Positions 1-6,316 of a stretch of DNA of 11,371 nucleotides are shown here, in pieces. The stretch's first letter is position 1; every line of letters starts with the position of its first letter. A model generated the notes under the pieces. It saw only the letters and a program-made list of their open reading frames with translations. It was not told the origin of the DNA and did no database searches. The stretch spans positions 1 through 11,371 of the forward strand of contig JAEZES010000014.1 of assembly GCA_023432995.1 (NCBI GenBank). The letters are read 5' to 3'. Position numbers and translations under genes: made by a program. The DNA is from Pseudomonadota bacterium. Lineage in GTDB: Bacteria > Pseudomonadota > Alphaproteobacteria > Sphingomonadales > Sphingomonadaceae.

Positions 1-1092
1 GTGCAGTGCCTCGGCCCGCGCGCGGTAGACCTGACCGGCCTCGGCCGCCGCCCGCTCAAGTTCGCCGATATGGGCATCGCCGGCCTCGATCGCCTCGAGC
101 CTGGCGCGCAGCGTCCGCATCGTTCCCGGCAGCGCGTCGGGCTGGCAGCCGTGCTTGCGCGCCAGCGCCCGCAGGTCGAACAACCGGGTTTCGATCCGGT
201 CGAGCTCGGCGGGGTCGAAAGTCAGCGCCTCGGCCGCCTTTGACAACGCCTCCTCGGCTTCGCCGGCCTCGATCACCGCCCGGTCGAGCGCCGCCAGCGC
301 CTCGGCCAGAAGGTCATGCTCGCCGGCGATCCGGTCGAGCCGACGCGCGGCCCCGCGTAGTTGCGCCAAGGCCGAGTCCGACCCGTCCCACACCTGCCGC
401 AGCGCCTCGAGATCGCCGGCCAGCTTCTCACCCTTCTGCATGTCGGCGCGCGCGAGCGCGAGCCGTGCCTCCTCGCCATCCTCGGGCGCGATCTCGGTGA
501 GCTCGGCGAGGTGCGCGAGCAGCAGGTCCTGGTCGGCCTTGGCCTGCGCGATGTCGGCGCGCGCCGCGTCGAGCGCGGCCTCGGCCGCCCGCCACTTGGC
601 CCAGGCGTCCTCGACCCCCGCCACGTCGGCCGCCGCGTAGCGGTCGAGCAGCGCGCGGTGGCCGCGCGGATTGACCAGCCCGCGGTCGTCCTGCTGGCCG
701 TGCAGCTCGACCAGCGCCGGGGCGAGCTCGCGCAGCAGCGCGGCGCCGACCGGCTGGTCGTTGATCCAGGCCTTCGAGCCGCCGTCGGCCCGCACCCTGC
801 GCCGCACGATCAAGGGCTCGCCCGGTTCGATCTCGACTTCGGCCTCGGCCAGCGCAGCCTGGACCGTATCCGGCAGTTCGGCGAAATCGAAAGTGGCGGT
901 GACGCTCGCCTGCTCCTCACCGGCCCGCACGAGGCTGGTATCGGCGCGTATGCCCAGAACCAGGCCGAGCGCATCGAGCAGGATCGACTTGCCCGCCCCG
1001 GTCTCGCCGGTGAGCACGCCGAGCCCCGGCCCGAAGGCCAGGTCGAGCGCCTCGATCAGGACGACGTTGCGGATCGTGAGCGAGGTCAGCAT
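1..1092 (-). CDS. recN: RecN, SMC-like DNA double-strand-break repair ATPase (partial, N-terminal 364 residues)
   Basis: RecN is a cytoplasmic SMC-family ATPase that acts early in recombinational repair of double-strand breaks. The ATG lies at 1092-1090 and the frame stays open to base 1, so the C-terminal coiled-coil arm and the Walker B/signature half lie outside the window. The protein starts MLTSLTIRNVVLIEALDL, has a Walker A at residues 29-36 (GETGAGKS), the RecN-type HGQQD motif at 131-135 (many homologues have HGQHE), and a long Ala/Glu/Arg-rich coiled coil from about residue 160 onward. About 364 of the roughly 550 residues usual for RecN are present. No strong Shine-Dalgarno precedes the ATG. 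I see no alphaproteobacterial LexA box (GTTC-N7-GTTC) in the 170 bases upstream, so SOS control is not evident. It is transcribed in the same direction as bamD but is separated from it by an opposing PilZ gene. Identification is firm. Confidence 0.96.
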   Translation of the reverse strand, partial: MLTSLTIRNVVLIEALDLAFGPGLGVLTGETGAGKSILLDALGLVLGIRADTSLVRAGEEQASVTATFDFAELPDTVQAALAEAEVEIEPGEPLIVRRRVRADGGSKAWINDQPVGAALLRELAPALVELHGQQDDRGLVNPRGHRALLDRYAAADVAGVEDAWAKWRAAEAALDAARADIAQAKADQDLLLAHLAELTEIAPEDGEEARLALARADMQKGEKLAGDLEALRQVWDGSDSALAQLRGAARRLDRIAGEHDLLAEALAALDRAVIEAGEAEEALSKAAEALTFDPAELDRIETRLFDLRALARKHGCQPDALPGTMRTLRARLEAIEAGDAHIGELERAAAEAGQVYRARAEALH

Positions 1093-1160
1093 GGGCCCGG
1101 GCAGCCTACGGAAGCCCCCGGTCCGGCGCAACGGCGCTCGCGCGACGCCCCCCATCGTAG

Positions 1161-1174
1161 TTTTTCGCGAAAAA
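1161..1174. promoter_or_regulatory. 14-bp perfect palindrome between recN and the PilZ gene
   Basis: TTTTTCGCGAAAAA reads the same on both strands. It sits in the divergent recN/PilZ promoter region, 68 bases before the recN ATG and 88 bases before the PilZ ATG. The A/T arms stand out in a very GC-rich background. This would suit a dimeric regulator binding site, but no known regulator is recognised from it. Confidence 0.35.
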
Positions 1175-1179
1175 TCGCC

Positions 1180-1198
1180 CTGTGGACGGGTCTGTGGA
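1180..1198 (+). repeat. Two CTGTGGA direct repeats, 12 bases apart
   Basis: CTGTGGA occurs at 1180-1186 and again at 1192-1198. On the opposite strand each repeat holds TCCACA, the conserved half of a DnaA box (TTATCCACA), but the other half matches poorly. They lie just upstream of an A/T-rich stretch that includes GTTAAC. A binding site for DnaA or another regulator is possible; the evidence is the motif only. Confidence 0.3.
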
Positions 1199-1203
1199 AG
1201 AAT

Positions 1204-1230
1204 TTGTTAACGGACATATGGCCTTATGAT
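1204..1230 (+). promoter_or_regulatory. Possible promoter of the PilZ gene
   Basis: TTGTTA (1204-1209) and TATGAT (1225-1230) resemble -35 and -10 hexamers, 15 bases apart, which is shorter than the usual 17. TATGAT is 32 bases upstream of the PilZ ATG. This is the most A/T-rich part of the intergenic region. Suggestive only. Confidence 0.25.
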
Positions 1231-1262
1231 GAAACCGGAAAAAGGGAGAAGGTCGGGGGTCC

Positions 1263-1583
1263 ATGGCCGTTCTTACGATCCGCGCGCACAGGCGCTACGC
1301 AGTCCGCCAGCCGGTCAGGCTGGGCAGGTCCGATGGCGATCTCGCCCGGGGCCTGCTGATCGAGCTGTCGAGCGAGGGGTGCCGCATCAGCAATCTCGAT
1401 CGCCGCGACTACACGATCGGCGAGGAAGTCACTGTCGAACTGGGCGATCTGAGCCTCGGCGGGCGGATCCGCTGGGCGCATGACGGGATCGCCGGCGTCC
1501 GGCTTGACCAGGCGCTGTTCCCGAACCAGCTCGGCGAGCTGATCGCCCGCGATCGCGGCTTCGCCGAAGCGCGCGTCGCCTAA
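1263..1583 (+). CDS. Small single-domain PilZ protein (106 aa), putative c-di-GMP receptor
   Basis: PilZ domains bind cyclic di-GMP through an RxxxR motif and a (D/N)xSxxG motif. Here RYAVR sits at residues 11-15 and ELSSEG at 34-39, so the second motif has Glu where Asp or Asn is usual. The 106 residues are little more than one PilZ beta-barrel, with no other domain, signal peptide or membrane segment, so it should be a cytoplasmic adaptor acting on a partner protein. The ATG at 1263 follows a good Shine-Dalgarno, GGGAGAAGG (1244-1252), with 10 bases between. The gene is divergent from recN and convergent with bamD, with 86 bases to the bamD stop. A large GGDEF-EAL gene lies just beyond bamD and could set the ligand level; that link is inferred from position. 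The PilZ assignment is fairly sure, but the partner process is unknown. Confidence 0.85.
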   Translation: MAVLTIRAHRRYAVRQPVRLGRSDGDLARGLLIELSSEGCRISNLDRRDYTIGEEVTVELGDLSLGGRIRWAHDGIAGVRLDQALFPNQLGELIARDRGFAEARVA

Positions 1584-1669
1584 GACGTCCCCGTTCCGTC
1601 CGAATTGATCGACGCTCGCGCGATCGCACGCCCTCGCGACGCGTACCCTCCACCTAGCGCAATGGTCGT

Positions 1670-2473
1670 CTACGACGCTCTGGCGTCGGGCGCGTGCCGC
1701 TGCATCAGTGCGAAGGCCCGCTGGTACCACTCGCTGCCCGGATAATTGGCCCCCAGCACCGCCGCGTACTTCTGCGCTTCGGTCGGCAGCCCGAGGGCCA
1801 GGCTGGTCTCGGTCAGCCGGAACAGCGCCTCGGGGATGTGGCTGGTGGTGTCGTACTTCTCGACCACGTTCTGGAACCGGATCTGCGCCGCGAGCCAGCT
1901 GCCGCTGCGCTCGTAGAACCGGCCAATCTCCATCTCCTTGCCGGCGAGGTGATCGTTCACAAGGTCGGTCTTGATCCGCGCGTCGGCCGCGTACTCGGTG
2001 TTGGGATAGCGCCGCTGCACGTCCTGCAGCGCGGTCAGCGCCTGCAAGGTGATCTGCTGATCGCGGTCCACGTCGTTGATCTGTTCGTAATAGCTGAGCG
2101 CGACCAGATAGTAAGCGTAAGGCGCGTCCTTGTTGCCGGGGTGGATCTGCAGGAACCGCTGGGCCGATTCGATCGACTTCGTATAGTTCTTGGCCACGTA
2201 ATAGCTGAACGCACTCATCAGCTGCGCCCGCCGCGCCCATGGCGAGTACGGGTGCTGCCGCTCGACCTCGTCGAACAGCGCCGCCGCGATGGCTACGTCG
2301 CCGCGGTCGAGCCGCTGCTTCGCCGCGCTGTAGAGCGATTCCGCGTCGCGCGCGACGTAGCCGGTCTCCGCCCGCTGACCGCCGATCCCGAAAGAGGAGC
2401 AGCCTGCGAGAAGCGGAAGGGCGGCCGCCGCGGCGGCCAGCAGGACGATCCTGGAGGAAGAGGGTGCGGTCAT
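1670..2473 (-). CDS. bamD: BamD, outer-membrane assembly lipoprotein of the BAM complex
   Basis: BamD (formerly ComL/YfiO) is the essential TPR lipoprotein of the beta-barrel assembly machine, anchored to the inner face of the outer membrane and working with BamA. I use the ATG at 2473-2471 (267 residues) because it gives a proper lipoprotein signal peptide: a hydrophobic Ala/Leu stretch ending in the lipobox LLAG-C with Cys25 as the lipidated residue. An in-frame TTG at 2542 would add 23 residues that spoil this. The mature part holds tandem TPR-like helices with BamD signatures such as ERQHPYSPWARRAQL, QIHPGNKDAPYAYYL and RRYPNTEYAADAR. Length is normal. Its upstream neighbour is divergent, so it needs its own promoter in 2474-2650. 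The recN that often follows it is here separated by an opposing PilZ gene. Identification is firm. Confidence 0.95.
   Translation of the reverse strand: MTAPSSSRIVLLAAAAAALPLLAGCSSFGIGGQRAETGYVARDAESLYSAAKQRLDRGDVAIAAALFDEVERQHPYSPWARRAQLMSAFSYYVAKNYTKSIESAQRFLQIHPGNKDAPYAYYLVALSYYEQINDVDRDQQITLQALTALQDVQRRYPNTEYAADARIKTDLVNDHLAGKEMEIGRFYERSGSWLAAQIRFQNVVEKYDTTSHIPEALFRLTETSLALGLPTEAQKYAAVLGANYPGSEWYQRAFALMQRHAPDARAS
1673..1688. terminator. Short hairpin at the bamD 3' end, possible shared termination point
   Basis: CGACGC (1673-1678), loop TCTG, GCGTCG (1683-1688) form a perfect 6-bp stem inside the last codons of bamD, between the convergent PilZ and bamD genes. No T-run follows on either strand, so a classical intrinsic terminator is not shown. 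Confidence 0.22.
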
Positions 2474-2479
2474 GCGCCG

Positions 2480-2508
2480 CCTATAGCCAGCGACACCGTG
2501 AACGCCAA
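2480..2508 (-). promoter_or_regulatory. Candidate bamD promoter, possibly giving a leaderless transcript
   Basis: On the minus strand TTGGCG (2508-2503) and TATAGG (2485-2480) are separated by exactly 17 bases. The -10 element ends 7 bases before the bamD ATG, so transcription would be expected to start at or next to the A of the start codon. The AGGCGG overlapping the -10 could otherwise act as a ribosome site only 3 bases from the ATG. The hexamers match the consensus only in part. Confidence 0.35.
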
Positions 2509-2533
2509 GTGAAGTGAGCCGGCCGCCCACGGG

Positions 2534-2543
2534 CTTGGCCAAG
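2534..2543. repeat. 10-bp palindrome in the bamD / GGDEF-EAL intergenic region
   Basis: CTTGGCCAAG is a perfect palindrome in the divergent promoter region, 61 bases upstream of the bamD ATG and 107 upstream of the GGDEF-EAL start. It may be an operator; no regulator is recognised. Confidence 0.25.
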
Positions 2544-2586
2544 GTTGAGATTCTTCGCCACTGCTTACGGTATGTTCACCTAGTTT

Positions 2587-2624
2587 TGGCACCATCCTCC
2601 GTCATTGGCGCAATGGCACTCCGT
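2587..2624 (+). repeat. Imperfect direct repeat upstream of the GGDEF-EAL gene
   Basis: TGGCACCATCCTCCGT (2587-2602) is echoed by TGGCACTCCGT (2614-2624), the second copy lacking the five central bases. Between them CATTG-GCG-CAATG (2603-2615) forms a small inverted repeat. The cluster lies 27-64 bases before the start codon, where operators or an untranslated leader would be. Confidence 0.25.
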
Positions 2625-2638
2625 TACGATCGGGCGTG

Positions 2639-2643
2639 GGAGG
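2639..2643 (+). promoter_or_regulatory. Ribosome-binding site that decides the GGDEF-EAL start
   Basis: GGAGG (inside GGGAGGGAG, 2638-2646) lies 7 bases before the GTG at 2651. The alternative in-frame GTG at 2636 would place this motif inside the coding sequence and has no comparable site of its own. Confidence 0.7.
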
Positions 2644-2650
2644 GAGCGGC

Positions 2651-5600
2651 GTGCCTCGGAGCACGGAAAAACTGGCTGACCTCAAGCGGCAGAACCAAGC
2701 CCTGCAAGCCCGTCTCGCGCTCGTCGAGAGCGCTCTCGAGCACATGCACCAGGGGCTGTGCGTGTTCGACCCCGACGGCCGCATCGCGCTGTGCAACCGC
2801 CGCTTCGCCGAGGCGCTCCAGCTGCCGGCCGACGAGATCCGCCCGGGCCTGACCCTGCGCCAGCTGGTGTCGCTGGCACAGGCCGCCGGCCACTACCCGC
2901 CCGACGCTCCGCCTGAACTACTCGAGGAGCAGCTGTGGCAAGACCTCGCGGCGACCGCCGAGACGCGCCGCAAGCTCGAGCGCGGCGGACGCACGTTCGC
3001 CGTGCTGCCCTCGCGCACGCCCGACGGACACTGGGTCGCGACATTCGAGGACGTGTCGGCACAGGTCGCCGCCGAGACGGCGCTGCGCGAGAGCGAGGCG
3101 CGCCTGCGCGCGATTCTCGACGGCATGCCCGACTGCGTGATGGTGTTCGACGAAGCCGGCCGGATGCTCCACATCAACCCTTCCGGCCTCGCCCTGCTCC
3201 AGGCACCCGATCTCGAAAGCCTCAACGCGCCCGGCTACATGGCGGTCCCTGAGGAATACCGGGCCGCCTGCCTCGACGTGCATCGCCGCGTGCTGGGTGG
3301 CGAAACCGTCGTGTGGACTTACGAGATCGTCGGACTCGAGGGGCGCCGCCGGCACGTCGAATCGCATGCCGTGCCGTTCCGCATGCCCGACGGCAGCAAG
3401 GCGCACCTCAGCATCTCGCGCGACGTCGACGACCGGATCGAGGCCGAGACCGCGCTCCGTCGCAGCGAGGAGCGCCTGCGCCTCGTGCACGAGGCGACCG
3501 GGCTGGCCGATTTCGAATGCGACGAGAACGGCGTCACAACCTGCTCCGACCGGTTCTTCGAGCAGCTCGGCCTCTCGCCCGGCGACGGCACGCTCAAGGT
3601 CGAGCAATGGGCCCACCTGATCCATCCCGACGACCGCGAGCGCGTTGGTAACGAGATCGCGGCGTCGATGGCCGCCGGCGACGAGTGGTTCCGCACCGAG
3701 TTCCGCATCGTTCGCGCCGACGACGGCGACGTGCGCTGGATCGCCTGCAGCACCAAGATGATCCGTGACACAAACGGCACCCTGCTGCGCACGATCGGCG
3801 CCCACCTCGACATCACCGAGCGCAAGCGCGGCGAGGAGGCGCTGCGTGACAGCGAGAAGCGCCTGCGACTGGTGCAGGAAGCCACCGGCCTGGCCGACTT
3901 CGAAGCGACCGCCGACGGCATCGCCGCGATCTCGCCGGCGTTCCTCGAGCAGACCGGTCTCCCGCCGGGGACCAAGCACCTGCCGTTCGCCGACTGGCTC
4001 CGCATCGTCCATCCGGAGGACCGCGACCAGCTCAGGCACGACATCGAGCGGCACCTCGAGGAGGACGACTGCTTTCAGGCCGAGTTTCGCATCGTCCGCC
4101 CCGACAACGGTCAGGTGCGGTGGATCTCGAGCCGAACCAAGGTCGAGCGCAACGAGGCCGGCGAGGCGGTCCGCAGCATCGGCGCTCACCTCGATATCAC
4201 CCAGCGCAAGCAGAACGAGGAAGCGCTTCGCGAAAGCGAGGAACGCTTCCGCCTCGCCGCCGGCGCTGCCGGGCTCGGCGTGTGGGACTACGACGCGGTG
4301 CTCAACCAGCGCGAATGGTCCGACCGGCTGCGCGAGATCCTCGGCGTACCGCCGGGTGCCGAGGCCACGCTCGAGCTCGCCGAATCGTGCATCCATCCAG
4401 CCGACCGCCCGCGTTTCATGCGCCAGCTCAACAGCATCCGGGCGGGCAAGAGCGAGCGCTTCGAGGACACCTTCCGCATCCGCCGCGCGAGCGACCAGGC
4501 CGAGCGCTGGGTGACGATGAACGGCTGGCGCACGCACAAGGCGGACAGCCAGCTGCGCCGCATCATCCTGACGGCGCGCGACGCGACCGAGGAGAAGACC
4601 GCCGAGGAACGCGTCCGCTGGTCGGCGAGCCACGACGGGCTCACCGGTCTCGCCAATCGCAGCCTGTTCCAGGACCGGCTCGACACCGCGATCCAGGCGG
4701 CCACCGTCGACGGCGGGGCCGTCGGCCTGCTGCTGCTCGACCTCGACCATTTCAAGCAGATCAACGACACGCTCGGCCACGACGCCGGCGACACGCTGCT
4801 CAGCCAGTTCGCCGAGCGGCTGCGCTCGGTCGTACGGGCGGGCGATACCGTGGCGCGCCTCGGCGGCGACGAGTTCGCCATCGTGCTGCCCGACGTCGAA
4901 GGCGAGTTGAGCCTGATCCAGCTGTCGCGCTCGGTCCACGAATGCCTGCGCGAGCCGTTCGTCCATGCCGGGCGCATGCTCGACTGCCGCGCGAGCATGG
5001 GCGCGAGCATCTTCCCGCTGCACGGGCGCACCAGCGAAGCGCTGATGAAGAACGCCGATATCGCGCTTTACGCGGCCAAGGCGGCCGGGCGCGGCACGGT
5101 CACGCTGTACGAGCCGCACATGCGCGACGACGTGCGCCGGCGGACGTCGATGGTCCAGCTGGCCCGCGACGCGCTGCGTGAAGAGCGCATCGTTCCCTAC
5201 TACCAGCCCAAGCTCGACCTCGCCCGCCGCTCGGTGGTCGGCTTCGAGGCGCTGCTGCGCTGGCGCAACGAGAACGGGCGGATCGGCGAGCCGGCGGCGA
5301 TCGAGGCGGCGTTCGAGGACATCGAGGTCGCCGCCGCGATCAGCGACCGGATGCTCGAGCGCGTGATCGCCGATGTCCGCGTGTGGCTCGACAAGGGCAT
5401 CGAGTTCCAGCACGTCGCGATCAATTCGTCGGCCGCCGAGTTCCGGCGCGACAACTTCGCCGAGCGGCTGCTCGAGCAGCTGCGGCTGGCGCGCGTGCCG
5501 ACGCAGTACCTGCAGCTCGAGGTGACCGAGACGGTGTTCCTCGGCCGCGGCGCCGAATACGTGCACCGCGCACTGGCGCTGCTCAGCGCCCGCGGGGTCA

Positions 5601-5974
5601 AGATTGCGCTCGACGACTTCGGCACCGGCTACGCCTCGCTGCGCCACCTCAAGCAGTTCCCGGTCGACCTGATCAAGATCGACCAGAGCTTCGTGCGCGA
5701 CATGGACGTCGATCCGGGCGACGAAGCGATCATCCGCGCGGTGCTCAACCTCGGCCGCAGCCTCGGCATCAAGGTCGTCGCCGAGGGGATCGAGACCGAG
5801 CAGCAGGCAGCGCGGCTGATGGCGCTCGATTGCGAGTTCGGCCAGGGCTTCCTGTTCTCGAAGGCGGTGGCGGCGAGCCGCGTGCCCGGGCTGGTGGCGC
5901 ATTTCAGCCCGGCGGCGACGCCTCGCGTCCAGCCTGCGCGCCGCCCGTTGCGCCTGGTCGCCGGCAAGCGCTGA
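2651..5974 (+). CDS. Soluble five-PAS GGDEF-EAL protein (c-di-GMP cyclase/phosphodiesterase)
   Basis: The protein has 1107 residues, starting at the GTG with the good ribosome site. GGDEF domains make c-di-GMP from two GTP; EAL domains hydrolyse it to pGpG. Order: short coiled coil (about 7-30), PAS-type modules at about 27-140, 150-265, 275-392, 403-520 and 530-650, GGDEF at about 660-817, EAL at about 846-1083. The GGDEF signature is intact (738-742), with an RxxD inhibitory-site motif five residues before it (R729, D732) and the LDLDHFKQIND metal-binding strand. The EAL domain keeps E866, N925, E957, D988-D989, K1009, E1045 and Q1065, the residues expected in an active phosphodiesterase. 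Modules three and four are near copies of each other. There is no signal peptide or membrane segment, so it should sense something in the cytoplasm; the ligands are unknown. It is convergent with the 82-residue gene at 6004 and divergent from bamD. Confidence 0.95.
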   Translation: MPRSTEKLADLKRQNQALQARLALVESALEHMHQGLCVFDPDGRIALCNRRFAEALQLPADEIRPGLTLRQLVSLAQAAGHYPPDAPPELLEEQLWQDLAATAETRRKLERGGRTFAVLPSRTPDGHWVATFEDVSAQVAAETALRESEARLRAILDGMPDCVMVFDEAGRMLHINPSGLALLQAPDLESLNAPGYMAVPEEYRAACLDVHRRVLGGETVVWTYEIVGLEGRRRHVESHAVPFRMPDGSKAHLSISRDVDDRIEAETALRRSEERLRLVHEATGLADFECDENGVTTCSDRFFEQLGLSPGDGTLKVEQWAHLIHPDDRERVGNEIAASMAAGDEWFRTEFRIVRADDGDVRWIACSTKMIRDTNGTLLRTIGAHLDITERKRGEEALRDSEKRLRLVQEATGLADFEATADGIAAISPAFLEQTGLPPGTKHLPFADWLRIVHPEDRDQLRHDIERHLEEDDCFQAEFRIVRPDNGQVRWISSRTKVERNEAGEAVRSIGAHLDITQRKQNEEALRESEERFRLAAGAAGLGVWDYDAVLNQREWSDRLREILGVPPGAEATLELAESCIHPADRPRFMRQLNSIRAGKSERFEDTFRIRRASDQAERWVTMNGWRTHKADSQLRRIILTARDATEEKTAEERVRWSASHDGLTGLANRSLFQDRLDTAIQAATVDGGAVGLLLLDLDHFKQINDTLGHDAGDTLLSQFAERLRSVVRAGDTVARLGGDEFAIVLPDVEGELSLIQLSRSVHECLREPFVHAGRMLDCRASMGASIFPLHGRTSEALMKNADIALYAAKAAGRGTVTLYEPHMRDDVRRRTSMVQLARDALREERIVPYYQPKLDLARRSVVGFEALLRWRNENGRIGEPAAIEAAFEDIEVAAAISDRMLERVIADVRVWLDKGIEFQHVAINSSAAEFRRDNFAERLLEQLRLARVPTQYLQLEVTETVFLGRGAEYVHRALALLSARGVKIALDDFGTGYASLRHLKQFPVDLIKIDQSFVRDMDVDPGDEAIIRAVLNLGRSLGIKVVAEGIETEQQAARLMALDCEFGQGFLFSKAVAASRVPGLVAHFSPAATPRVQPARRPLRLVAGKR
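3468..4240 (+). repeat. Tandem duplication of a PAS-coding unit inside the GGDEF-EAL gene
   Basis: Two adjacent units of about 384-387 bases encode closely similar PAS modules. LRLVHEATGLADFE matches LRLVQEATGLADFE, EFRIVRADDGDVRWI matches EFRIVRPDNGQVRWI, and IGAHLDITERK matches IGAHLDITQRK. The offset is 129 codons at the start and 128 further on, so one codon was gained or lost. DNA identity is high but incomplete. Confidence 0.8.
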
Positions 5975-5982
5975 TCGGCCTG

Positions 5983-6004
5983 GGCAGCGGACCCGCGCTC
6001 TGCC
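5983..6004. terminator. Weak hairpin between convergent genes
   Basis: GGCAGCG (5983-5989) can pair with CG plus CTGCC (5996-6004), leaving a two-base bulge and a six-base loop. It fills the 29-base gap between the GGDEF-EAL stop and the opposing stop at 6004. There is no T-run, so its role as a terminator is only a guess from position. Confidence 0.2.
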
Positions 6005-6252
6005 TACTCCGCTTCGGCCAGTGCGGCTTCGACCATCGCCTTCCAGGTGCCGACGTCGCCCGCTCCGGCCATCGCCGCATCCGGCTCGCGCAGCGTGTGC
6101 AGCACCGCGCGCGCGTCGTCGAGGTGCGAGCGCCATTCGTCGTCGACCACGTCGCCGGCCGAGGCGAGATAGCCGTCGGCGTTGGCGCTGAGCCGCTGGC
6201 CGGCGAGGATCCGGGCGATGCGCTCGACGGCACTGGTTTCGGAGACGGGCAT
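6004..6252 (-). CDS. Small protein of unknown function (82 aa)
   Basis: I do not recognise the family. The 82-residue product is acidic and Ala-rich, starts MPVSETSAVERIARILAG, is predicted helical, and has no Cys, membrane segment or signal peptide. The ATG at 6252 follows a good Shine-Dalgarno, GGAAAGG (6266-6260), seven bases away, which supports real translation. It is the third gene of a minus-strand run behind the oxygenase and the ArsC-family gene, 64 bases after the latter's stop. Its ribosome site lies in one arm of a strong hairpin (6262-6291), so translation may be controlled by RNA structure or made independent of the upstream genes. Codon use resembles the neighbours. Coding status is fairly sure; function is unknown. 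Confidence 0.7.
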   Translation of the reverse strand: MPVSETSAVERIARILAGQRLSANADGYLASAGDVVDDEWRSHLDDARAVLHTLREPDAAMAGAGDVGTWKAMVEAALAEAE

Positions 6253-6261
6253 GGCAGGGCC

Positions 6262-6291
6262 TTTCCAGATTCGCGGAAGCGAATCGGGAAA
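6262..6291 (-). promoter_or_regulatory. Strong hairpin masking the ribosome site of the 82-aa gene
   Basis: GATTCGC (6268-6274), four-base loop, GCGAATC (6279-6285) form a perfect 7-bp stem. After a single mismatch the stem goes on for five more pairs, TTTCC (6262-6266) with GGAAA (6287-6291). In the minus-strand transcript the 3' arm GGAAA is most of the Shine-Dalgarno GGAAAGG of the gene starting at 6252. The hairpin begins 25 bases after the ArsC-family stop. No U-run follows, so it looks like a translation-control or processing structure rather than an intrinsic terminator. Confidence 0.55.
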
Positions 6292-6316
6292 TCGCCGGTG
6301 CGCCGCGCGGTTCCGC

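Noticed and set aside
1093..1262. SOS (LexA) box upstream of recN
   Set aside because: No GTTC-N7-GTTC or GAAC-N7-GTTC match is present in the region.
361..1359. 332-codon plus-strand frame opposite recN and into the PilZ gene
   Set aside because: RecN on the minus strand explains this DNA with clear motifs; the frame also overlaps the PilZ start in another phase.
2587..2605. Possible sigma-54 promoter starting with TGGCAC
   Set aside because: The second element (TTGC at the fixed spacing) is missing.
2918..6136. Open frame of over 1000 codons on the minus strand, opposite the GGDEF-EAL gene
   Set aside because: It is a shadow of the codon bias of the real gene. Its product is low-complexity, rich in Arg/Ala/Val/Glu, matches no family, and the plus strand encodes clear PAS, GGDEF and EAL domains.
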